Source: Candidatus Woesearchaeota archaeon
GTDB taxonomy: Archaea > Nanobdellota > Nanobdellia > Woesearchaeales > JACPBO01
NCBI GenBank assembly: GCA_030651135.1
Contig: JAUSCS010000009.1
Location: forward strand, 86,844 to 150,843
Direction of reading: 5' to 3'
DNA length: 64,000 nucleotides
Positions 9,591 through 17,048 of the stretch are shown one piece after another. The first letter of the stretch is position 1. Every line of letters begins with the position of its first letter. Made by a program: the position numbers and the translations under genes. The notes under the pieces are model-generated. The model made no database searches, was not told the origin of the DNA, and worked only from the letters and a program-made list of their open reading frames with translations.

Positions 9591-10192
9591 TGTAAAATTT
9601 GATTCACCCTCTTTTCTGTTGATCTGCCGTATCTGGGCAAATATTTTAAAAATATTTGCTTGCTGAATTTATATTCCTTTAGATCAATGCCCCTTTTTAA
9701 GTAAATGAAGTCCAATAATGTTTTTTCCAAATCACTATAGTTTAAAATAAGCTTATTTGAAGTTTTTATCCTTTCAAGCCCAAAAAACAGGGAAGGCTTT
9801 ACTTTAATGAAAAGAAAGCTTGTACCGGCAATTTTCATGGGCTTGAGCCTGTTAAACCTGTCATTAATAACATAATTTACTGGAAAGACTTCATGTGTGA
9901 GATTCAGGAATTTTAATGCGGAATTCAGCCCAAAATGCCATTTTACCCCTTTAAGCTTCAATCCTGCTGACAATAATTCATACGGAGAGTATCCGATTCT
10001 ATTGAAGTTTTTTTCTTCATAGCTTTTAAGGTAATATATCCCCCTGAAGATAGTTACCAAGTAGCCTTTGTTTAGCAAAAGTTTTCTTAAAGAGAGCCTG
10101 TTAAACTTGTACTTATCGGCAAGGCCGTCTAAATCTTTTCTTGTTATAATCTTGCTTTTCATCTCTCTTAAAGCAATCTCTGTTTTTTTCAT
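9581..10192 (-). CDS. AbiEi-like antitoxin / transcriptional regulator
   Basis: This 203-residue protein has an N-terminal winged-helix region (ITRKDLDGLADKYKFNRLSL, residues 16-35, then RGIYYL), followed by an AbiEi-type C-terminal domain containing YSPYELLSAGLKLKGVKWHF and NYSDLEKTLLDFIYLKR. It overlaps the AbiEii toxin gene by ten bases and precedes it, the usual antitoxin-toxin order. A BRE/TATA site at 10230-10246 and a GGTGG ribosome binding site about ten bases before the ATG give it its own leadered transcript. It probably represses this promoter. Confidence 0.8.
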   Translation of the reverse strand: MKKTEIALREMKSKIITRKDLDGLADKYKFNRLSLRKLLLNKGYLVTIFRGIYYLKSYEEKNFNRIGYSPYELLSAGLKLKGVKWHFGLNSALKFLNLTHEVFPVNYVINDRFNRLKPMKIAGTSFLFIKVKPSLFFGLERIKTSNKLILNYSDLEKTLLDFIYLKRGIDLKEYKFSKQIFLKYLPRYGRSTEKRVNQILQWK

Positions 10193-10229
10193 ATTACATT
10201 TCCACCTTTTAGTTGAAATATGATATAAC

Positions 10230-10246
10230 TATTTAAATCTTTCTTT
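10230..10246 (-). promoter_or_regulatory. Promoter of the AbiEi-AbiEii operon
   Basis: The minus strand reads AGAAAGATTTAAATAG, a BRE/TATA pair about 40-50 bases before the ATG at 10192. The 5' leader carries AAAGGTGG as ribosome binding site. Confidence 0.6.
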
Positions 10247-10264
10247 TTCAGAACAAGTAATTTT

Positions 10265-12892
10265 TTACCAATCTTCCCAGGAAGATGCTGTGCCGCCAGT
10301 GGTTGTTGTGCCTGTTTCTGTTCCTTTCAGCACTATGCCGCTTGCTTCAGGTATTGTGTTGCATGTCATGTCTATGCCGCCAGATTCGAATACGAGGCAG
10401 ATTGTGTTATAATAATTAAAGCTGTATTTTACGATAATAGCATCTCCGGTCAGAGAGAAAGTTTGGCCGCTCTCATTGATCATCCGCGATCCATTAAAAA
10501 CAGGCTTTTTCATGCCAGATCCCATGACATAGATGTTGAACTTTGTGTTGTCTTCCACTGCCTTGACATAAGCTGAGATCTTGTAAAGGTATTGGACTAC
10601 ATTCTGCGTTATGTTTATTGTTTCATTCTCAAACGGAACTGGCGGAGACCTTTCTGCTGATATTGTAGCAGCTGCCTGGAAAACTCCAGGTGCAGTTTCA
10701 ACCATTGCAACATTTGACGGAACGCTTTCAATATTTGACTTGCAGATCTCGCTTGTCCAGTATTCTGTGCCAAGATAAGCGCTTGCAAATGCCTTGTCAA
10801 CAGACTCTCTCCATTCATTAAGCTTGTCATCACCCCAGATCAAGGATGAGAATCCCGACAATCCAGAGAATTTTGTGAGGGCAAAGTCAAGGCGACCGAA
10901 GAACTGCTGTGTTTTAAACTGGGTTACTTCAGATTTGATGTATTTGAGATCATTGTCATTACAAGTTCCGCCATTACAAGTGTATGTTTTAGTTTTCTCA
11001 TCATATTTATATAGTGAGTTACCAAGCCCATCTGTTACCTCATAAGAAGCCATATTTCCGTTTTCAGTGGTTACAACAATCTGTTTATTTTCACTGTAAG
11101 TTGTATCCACAGTTGTATATGAAGTAACTTGATTTTGGTCATCACGCGTATAGGTCAGTTTTGTTCTTGATAGAATCTGCCCAGTCGAGTCTGTTGTCAC
11201 TGTCGCCAAATCTTCAATAAGATTTTTGTTATTATATTCAGTTGTTCTTTTAGTTGTTACACCGTTCTCTGTAGTGCTTGATGTGGTGGTTACAACACCA
11301 TTAACTACGCCAGTAACCTCCTCATTATTATAGTAAAGAACATCCTTGTCCTCTTCTTTTTTAGTGCTAAATTTAGAATAATCGGTGCTGTCCCAATCAA
11401 CCACGTTGGTAATTTTGTTAGAAGTATCAAAATGAAATTTCAGTGGTGCAACTGCCTGCGTCTGCACTGCAGGCTCTGCTACTCCAGACGCGGTTATTGG
11501 TGGTTCTTGAATTGGCAGACTGCTTGCTGGCAGTGCTATCAATCCTGCAGGAGGTTCAGTTGTACTCGTACCTAAAGTAGGATTATCATACTGCCCTGTA
11601 GCAGGATTATAATCCCATCCTGTAGCAAGATCTGTATATATGCCTGTAGTTACATCATAACTCCATCCTGTAGCAAGATTGATAAATGTGTTCGTTTTAA
11701 AATCATAATCCCATCCTGTTGGTGTAGGTGTTTGTGGTTCTACTTCTGTTGGTGGCAGTGTTACTTCTAGAGGTGATCCCAGTACTTCTATTGACTGTAC
11801 ATTACTCATACCACTCACTGCTGTAGCACTGCTAACCCATTTTTGGTTTGTGTTATCCCACCAGTAAGATTTAGTTCCCGATATGCCATCCCACCAACTT
11901 CCTTCCTTATAGTAATTTATTGTGCCATCAGCGCTCTTTATAAAATAAGTTGCTCCTTCTGGTGGAACAATTGATGTTACTACTATTGGTGTGGTTGGTG
12001 CTACTTCTGCTGGTGGTGCTTCTGGTGCTGGTGGTGGTGCTATTGCATACTCCTCAGTAATCACTGTCCCGTCTGAATTGTAATGTACTGCCAGGCTAGC
12101 TCCAGTAGCTTGCACATCATACCGCCCATCTTCATAAGAAAAAACATAATAACCTTCAGCTATTTTATTGCCAGATGAGTCGTATAATACATCGTTGCCA
12201 TATGCAGTATCTTTCACACTATATCTGCCATCTTCATAAGAAAAAACAGAATAACCTTCAGCTATTTTATTGCCAGATGAGTCGTATAATACCTCTTTGC
12301 TATCTCCAGTAGCTTGCACACTATACCTCCCATCTAAATAATCACTAACAGAATAACCTTCGGCTATCTTTGTTCCATCTTTGTATAAAACTTGTCCTCC
12401 TTCTTCTATTTTAATATCATAACCTGATGTTGCCACGGAAACTGCTGGAGTTGTTTGTGCTGTTGCTTGTTGCGCGTTTAGATCTGCAATACTAGATACT
12501 ACATCATTGTAATATGGAAGTGTTGAAGAGGTCCCATAACCAGTTGCAGTTTTGCCTTCAGCTGTTGCAGTCACTTCATAAGCGCCTGTGTTTGAATTCC
12601 ATACCGCTTCAGAATATGTCGCTGGTGGCATGTTTGTTCCATCTCCATATTGTTTCACCCAATTATTTTGAGCATAACTTTTAGCTGCTCTCTCCGCCAT
12701 CAATTTTTGTTGAGTGTCACTTGGTTCAGCATAAGTTATAGTGGTTGTCACCATCCCCGTCACTTTCTCAAGCCCAGCCGCTCCTGTTGCTTTGTTCTCC
12801 CTCTGTACTGCGCTGAACAGGCCGAATGTAAATATAGCTGTAACTATTAAAACCATTAAAAGCGCTGCTCCGACTGATGGGTTTTTGCTCAT
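10265..12892 (-). CDS. Repeat-containing surface protein with KNPSxGAA N-terminal anchor (875 aa)
   Basis: The N-terminus (MSKNPSVGAALLMVLIVTAI...) is a single hydrophobic anchor followed by QRENKATGAAG. Residues about 155-280 hold four tandem copies of a repeat of roughly 38 residues (VLYDSSGNKIAEGYSVFSYE then DGRYSV). Around residue 395-445 there are three copies of a GWDYNPATGQY-type repeat. Proline/threonine-rich linkers separate them, and the C-terminal 250 residues include NESGQTF and CNTIPEAS segments. It should lie outside the cell. It follows the DUF1016-type gene by one base. Its first 47 residues are nearly identical (43/47) to the stub at 13858-14007. Function unknown. Confidence 0.82.
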   Translation of the reverse strand: MSKNPSVGAALLMVLIVTAIFTFGLFSAVQRENKATGAAGLEKVTGMVTTTITYAEPSDTQQKLMAERAAKSYAQNNWVKQYGDGTNMPPATYSEAVWNSNTGAYEVTATAEGKTATGYGTSSTLPYYNDVVSSIADLNAQQATAQTTPAVSVATSGYDIKIEEGGQVLYKDGTKIAEGYSVSDYLDGRYSVQATGDSKEVLYDSSGNKIAEGYSVFSYEDGRYSVKDTAYGNDVLYDSSGNKIAEGYYVFSYEDGRYDVQATGASLAVHYNSDGTVITEEYAIAPPPAPEAPPAEVAPTTPIVVTSIVPPEGATYFIKSADGTINYYKEGSWWDGISGTKSYWWDNTNQKWVSSATAVSGMSNVQSIEVLGSPLEVTLPPTEVEPQTPTPTGWDYDFKTNTFINLATGWSYDVTTGIYTDLATGWDYNPATGQYDNPTLGTSTTEPPAGLIALPASSLPIQEPPITASGVAEPAVQTQAVAPLKFHFDTSNKITNVVDWDSTDYSKFSTKKEEDKDVLYYNNEEVTGVVNGVVTTTSSTTENGVTTKRTTEYNNKNLIEDLATVTTDSTGQILSRTKLTYTRDDQNQVTSYTTVDTTYSENKQIVVTTENGNMASYEVTDGLGNSLYKYDEKTKTYTCNGGTCNDNDLKYIKSEVTQFKTQQFFGRLDFALTKFSGLSGFSSLIWGDDKLNEWRESVDKAFASAYLGTEYWTSEICKSNIESVPSNVAMVETAPGVFQAAATISAERSPPVPFENETINITQNVVQYLYKISAYVKAVEDNTKFNIYVMGSGMKKPVFNGSRMINESGQTFSLTGDAIIVKYSFNYYNTICLVFESGGIDMTCNTIPEASGIVLKGTETGTTTTGGTASSWEDW

Positions 12893-12896
12893 TTTA
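12751..12896 (-). repeat. 146-bp direct repeat, copy 1 (N-terminus of the 875-residue protein)
   Basis: This segment covers the start codon and first 47 codons of the 875-residue surface protein. It matches 13866-14011 without gaps, with about 13 differences counted by eye. Confidence 0.85.
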
Positions 12897-13856
12897 GTCT
12901 TTTAGCTTTTCTTTTATCTCTTTTTCAGAGGGCAAATAAGCCTTATACTCAGCTACAAAAATATCTTTGCTTAACTTTCCTAACGCGTAATGAACTTCTT
13001 CATCGTTTTTCTCTTTGCAGATTATCAAGCCAATAGGATCTCTTTCGTCCTCAAGCTTGTTTTCCCTAAAATAAGTTAAATATTTATTTGCTTGGCCTAC
13101 AAACTCTGGCTTGAATTTTTCTGTTTTTAATTCAACTAAGACAATGCATTTTAAAAATCTGTGATAAAAAACCAGATCAACTTTATGCCATTGGCCAGCA
13201 ATTAGTATCTTTTGTTGGCTGCCCATAAACGCAAAACCATGCCCGAATTCCAAAAGAATTTTTTGGATGTTGTTTAATAAGGCACCTTCCAGTTGTTTTT
13301 CATCGTGATTCTTTTCCAGCTCTAAAAAATTCCAATTGTAAACATCCTTAAATACATCTTCAGGAGCAGGTAATTGTGGGGGCAATTTAACAGTTAATTG
13401 CCCTTTTTTCTTAATTTGCTTGTATTCATTATCCTTTATTTTTTTCCTAAGTTCTCTAATGCTCCAGCCTTCCCTTACTGACTGGATTTCATAAAATTTA
13501 CGTTCTTCTCCTTTAATCTTTATTAACTCTACATAATGTGACCAGCTCAATTGTTGTGACACTGTCACGACAATCGGGTATGTTTTATAAAATTGAACTA
13601 TTCTATAAAGTTCGTCTCTTCTAAAACTAAGGTCCTTAGCTAAATTGTCAATTACCCTTTGTCCATAATCAGCCCTATTCTTATGCGTTAATTCCTCTCT
13701 CACAATCCTATCGCCCACCTGCCAGTATGTTTGTACTTTAATATTATCGACTGCTTTATAAGCTCTGCCGAGTCCTTTTTGAAGGATAGACCGTATATCC
13801 CTGACTAAATCATTATATCCCTCAATCTCCTTTTTCATTTCTATCTCTTTTCCCAT
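12894..13856 (-). CDS. YhcG/DUF1016-family PD-(D/E)XK nuclease
   Basis: The 320-residue protein has the DUF1016 N-terminal helical domain (YWQVGDRIVREELTHKNRAD near residues 44-63; ALLNNIQ near 185) and a C-terminal PD-(D/E)XK nuclease core, with HKVDLVFYHR supplying the aspartate and VLVELKTEKF the E-x-K. The family is widespread on mobile and defence islands and in bacteria is often linked to restriction-modification loci; its substrate is not firmly known. It starts one base after the stop of the 49-residue stub and ends one base before the 875-residue surface gene, so it sits exactly between two copies of the same N-terminal coding segment. A second in-frame ATG is six codons in. Confidence 0.85.
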   Translation of the reverse strand: MGKEIEMKKEIEGYNDLVRDIRSILQKGLGRAYKAVDNIKVQTYWQVGDRIVREELTHKNRADYGQRVIDNLAKDLSFRRDELYRIVQFYKTYPIVVTVSQQLSWSHYVELIKIKGEERKFYEIQSVREGWSIRELRKKIKDNEYKQIKKKGQLTVKLPPQLPAPEDVFKDVYNWNFLELEKNHDEKQLEGALLNNIQKILLEFGHGFAFMGSQQKILIAGQWHKVDLVFYHRFLKCIVLVELKTEKFKPEFVGQANKYLTYFRENKLEDERDPIGLIICKEKNDEEVHYALGKLSKDIFVAEYKAYLPSEKEIKEKLKD

Positions 13857-13857
13857 T

Positions 13858-14007
13858 TTATCTATCCATCCCCATCACTTTCTCAAGCCCAGCCGCTCCC
13901 GTTGCCTTGTTTTCTCTCTGTACTGCGCTGAACAGTCCGAATGTGAATATTCCTGTAACTATTAAAACCATTAAAAGCGCTGCTCCGAGCGATGGGTTCT
14001 TGTTCAT
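13858..14007 (-). pseudogene. Truncated duplicate of the KNPSxGAA anchor (49 aa)
   Basis: MNKNPSLGAALLMVLIVTGI and the following residues match the N-terminus of the protein at 10265-12892 at 43 of 47 positions, then the frame ends within two codons (DR, stop). It retains its own ATG in a TAAAATG context, so it could still make a short single-helix membrane peptide. The simplest reading is a 5' gene fragment separated from its body, with the DUF1016 gene now in the gap. I chose the ATG at 14007 because it aligns with the start of the intact gene. Confidence 0.75.
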
Positions 14008-14011
14008 TTTA
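13866..14011 (-). repeat. 146-bp direct repeat, copy 2 (stub)
   Basis: This is the upstream copy of the repeat at 12751-12896. Most of the roughly 13 differences are third-position changes, which suggests that both copies were under coding selection for some time. Confidence 0.85.
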
Positions 14012-14020
14012 TTGTTTGCC

Positions 14021-17000
14021 TCAGATCTTCTTGCAGTAATCCTCGCCTTCCAGCTTCCATCCTTTGCCCATTGCCTTGACATCTTGTATTATGTCGCCTA
14101 TTAATGAAAGAGTGTCGGTTATTGTGCAAATTAGATAGGGTTCATGTTGACCGATAAGCGGCTTACAATACCATGCTACAAGTGTTCCTAATATTTTTAA
14201 CGGATCAGACAGCATATCTTTTATCATACCCATATAATAATCAAACATAGCAGTGAATGGAAATACCTTGAAAATTTCTCCTACAAAATACTTGCATGTT
14301 TCCTGGCTTTGGACTGCATCACAGGCGGAAATTGGAATTCCCTGCGGCACTTCATTCTGCAGGCAGTCTATGTACTGGCATTTTATCTGCCTGTATTTTT
14401 CAAGATTATAAATTATTCCGGGTATGCAAAATGTCAGCATACTCAATACAATGCTGTCTTTTGGGTTCATATAGCCGCTTGGATCTCTGCCAGTATAATC
14501 AAAGTTAAATGGTGTCTTGCCAGTCCAGCTCCAAACAAGGTCTCCACCCATTTTATCTATTAAACTGGTTCCTCCTGTTTGAATTTTGCCAATTATCCCA
14601 AATTTTCCATTTGGATCAACGTAAAGGCTGCAGGAAACGAATTTGCAAAAGCCATCTAAATAATCTGTTGCCTTTTTTAAGCCAGTTGTTGTAACTTCAT
14701 TAGATGTTTGAGTAGTCATCAAAACTGGCTGCACAGCAATGGGTTGAAATTTCGCAATTACTGTCGTCCACTGAGTGATCTGAGTCCAAAGAGCCTTTAG
14801 CTTTCCCAAAGTATTCAGCAATCCGCAGATCTTCTCAGCATAATACAAAAACTTCTTCAATGTGCTTATCCATTTGCTATCCACAAGCCAGTTGTCTTTT
14901 TCTTTCTCTATTTTATCTTCAACGTTATCCCCAAATCCGCCCAGGTCGCCTTTATAGAAGCTCACAGCCAGGCTCAGATTCTCAACTTCAGGATAGTCCA
15001 TTATTGTATTGCCAACCTGCGACATTATGTTCAGCGAGCAGTTATAAACCAATTCTGTAAGATTGTCTGCTGTTGCTGCAAACTGCAGTAAAATGTAAGG
15101 GTTAAGGCTCTGCTCTGCATTTATCAAAGAAGGATCTTCAGATAAATAAGCAACATCGCCAGTGCAGCTTCCAAGCTCCATGCTTAAAATTCCGGCATCA
15201 GGATTCAATGAACTTAAAGGAATGCTAAAATACATCCTCTGCTCGATAAGATTCATAACACCCAATTCAAGCGCATATGGCATTGCTGTTATTGTGCCAA
15301 GCTCCCAGTAATCCGGAGAAGTTTCATTGCCCACAGCAAGAATAACAATCGGGTAAGAATAAAGCAGGGAATTCCCAAAAGGATCTGAAAAATTAAATTT
15401 CAGATATGTTGAAAGAGGGCCTGATGCAATTCCGGTAGTCTCCCATAAACAGCTCCATTTTGAGCTTCCTAAATCAACACATGCGCCAGGCTCATTTTCT
15501 CCTAAGCCAATGCCTGAAAAATTAGCCATTGCATTTAAATCCTTGTCTTCTGTTAAATTCACAACAAGGGTAAGCAAATCACCTGATTTTGTATAGTTGT
15601 GGCTGCCAAGGGCATCAAAAGAAGACATAATTATAGAATCAACAGAAGGTGTTAATAAATCTGCTTTTACTGTTCCATAAGTAAGTCCTGTATAAGTATT
15701 GCCTGATCTGTCCTTTAAATCGCCGTAAATCCATATCTTACCATCTATATTGTTCGCAAGCGTTGATGTTACATTATACCAATAGCAGTCCCATGTTGAG
15801 CCAGATGCTGTGCAGTTGTTTGCTGCTACAGATGCTCCCCCGCCAATTTCGCTTAAATCAAGATAAACAGCATCAATGCCGGATTCTGCTTCTGTTATTG
15901 TAACCTTCAATGTATTGTAGCCAGAAACAATATAGCTTGTGCCATTAAATATGTTGTCTGTCCCAATGAATGTTACATCAGGAGCAGTATTGTCAATCCC
16001 GAAATTATATGTTATCTGCTCTGTCTTTGAATTGCCAGCACTATCAGTTGCTGTTATATTAATAATCTGAGTTGAATTTGCCGTCACAATCCTGCTGTTC
16101 CAATAGCATGTGAATGGCCCTGGCCCGGTGCAGCTGTCTGCTGGAACTGACACAGCATAGATTGGATTTATTTTCGACAAATCAGCTGAAACAGCTGGAA
16201 CTATTCCGGAATCGTCGCTGACATCAACCGAAACAGTTGCTGAAATGCCTGCAGCCGGGATATAAAAAATTGAAACATCATTGCTTTTTATTGCGAATGA
16301 AGCTGTATCAATCGTAGGCGCGCTTAAATCAACAGACAATGTCTTGCATGAAGCAGATGATGAAAAATTAAATTTATCGTAAGCAGTTATGCAGACTGAA
16401 ACATCGCTGCTTGTTGCTGTCAGCTGCGATGAATTAACTCCGAATGCGCCTGAAACAGAGCACGATGATGAGTTCAGGCTTATTTTCTGCAAAAATGCAT
16501 TATTGCCGTAAACATCAATATTATTTATCCCCGAGCATTTTCCCGAGCATGTTGCATCTGTGCATGCTGTGTCATCCACTGTATAAGAAAAATTAATATC
16601 CTCTGCTCCAACAGATGTCTGCGTTGTATCAAAAGAAGATACAGCAGGCGCAGTATTGTCAACAGTTATTTCTGAGCTTGCTGTTGACAGCGAAACATTA
16701 GTGTCATTCCATAAATAAAGCGAAACAGTGTAGCTTTTCGGTGTTATTGCAAACTGCAATGAAGAATAGCTGCACTGAAATATTCCGCCTCCGATATTAA
16801 CACAGGTTGAAAAGCTGTCAGTCCCAAATCTAACCTGATTCGGGGTTATATCAGAATCTCCGTCAAGCTCTGCCTGCGCTGTTATTAATGTCTGATCATC
16901 ATATCGCCTATATCCATTAACGCCGTCTTTGCCGCTTATCGTATAGACAGAAAAGCTTGTTGCAATTGCATTTGCGCTGTAAACAGGGATTAAAATAATT

Positions 17001-17047
17001 AAAGCCATCATGAAAAGGGCAATTGAAGCGATTTTTTTATTCAGCAT
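14021..17047 (-). CDS. Large secreted Ig-like and Cys-rich surface protein (1008 aa)
   Basis: It begins with a signal peptide (MLNKKIASIALFMMALIILI, then PVYSANA). About 550 residues of repeated Ig/cadherin-like modules follow, each introduced by VDNTAPAVSSFD, FGIDNTAPDVTFIG or similar, with cysteine pairs such as CTDATCSGKC. The C-terminal third contains FCIPGIIYNLEKYRQIKCQ and further cysteines, the same kind of block as in the protein at 1-4538. It begins one base after the stop of the KAQIT-type protein at 17049. It is probably exported and held at the surface with that partner. Binding target unknown. Confidence 0.85.
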   Translation of the reverse strand: MLNKKIASIALFMMALIILIPVYSANAIATSFSVYTISGKDGVNGYRRYDDQTLITAQAELDGDSDITPNQVRFGTDSFSTCVNIGGGIFQCSYSSLQFAITPKSYTVSLYLWNDTNVSLSTASSEITVDNTAPAVSSFDTTQTSVGAEDINFSYTVDDTACTDATCSGKCSGINNIDVYGNNAFLQKISLNSSSCSVSGAFGVNSSQLTATSSDVSVCITAYDKFNFSSSASCKTLSVDLSAPTIDTASFAIKSNDVSIFYIPAAGISATVSVDVSDDSGIVPAVSADLSKINPIYAVSVPADSCTGPGPFTCYWNSRIVTANSTQIINITATDSAGNSKTEQITYNFGIDNTAPDVTFIGTDNIFNGTSYIVSGYNTLKVTITEAESGIDAVYLDLSEIGGGASVAANNCTASGSTWDCYWYNVTSTLANNIDGKIWIYGDLKDRSGNTYTGLTYGTVKADLLTPSVDSIIMSSFDALGSHNYTKSGDLLTLVVNLTEDKDLNAMANFSGIGLGENEPGACVDLGSSKWSCLWETTGIASGPLSTYLKFNFSDPFGNSLLYSYPIVILAVGNETSPDYWELGTITAMPYALELGVMNLIEQRMYFSIPLSSLNPDAGILSMELGSCTGDVAYLSEDPSLINAEQSLNPYILLQFAATADNLTELVYNCSLNIMSQVGNTIMDYPEVENLSLAVSFYKGDLGGFGDNVEDKIEKEKDNWLVDSKWISTLKKFLYYAEKICGLLNTLGKLKALWTQITQWTTVIAKFQPIAVQPVLMTTQTSNEVTTTGLKKATDYLDGFCKFVSCSLYVDPNGKFGIIGKIQTGGTSLIDKMGGDLVWSWTGKTPFNFDYTGRDPSGYMNPKDSIVLSMLTFCIPGIIYNLEKYRQIKCQYIDCLQNEVPQGIPISACDAVQSQETCKYFVGEIFKVFPFTAMFDYYMGMIKDMLSDPLKILGTLVAWYCKPLIGQHEPYLICTITDTLSLIGDIIQDVKAMGKGWKLEGEDYCKKI

Positions 17048-17048
17048 T

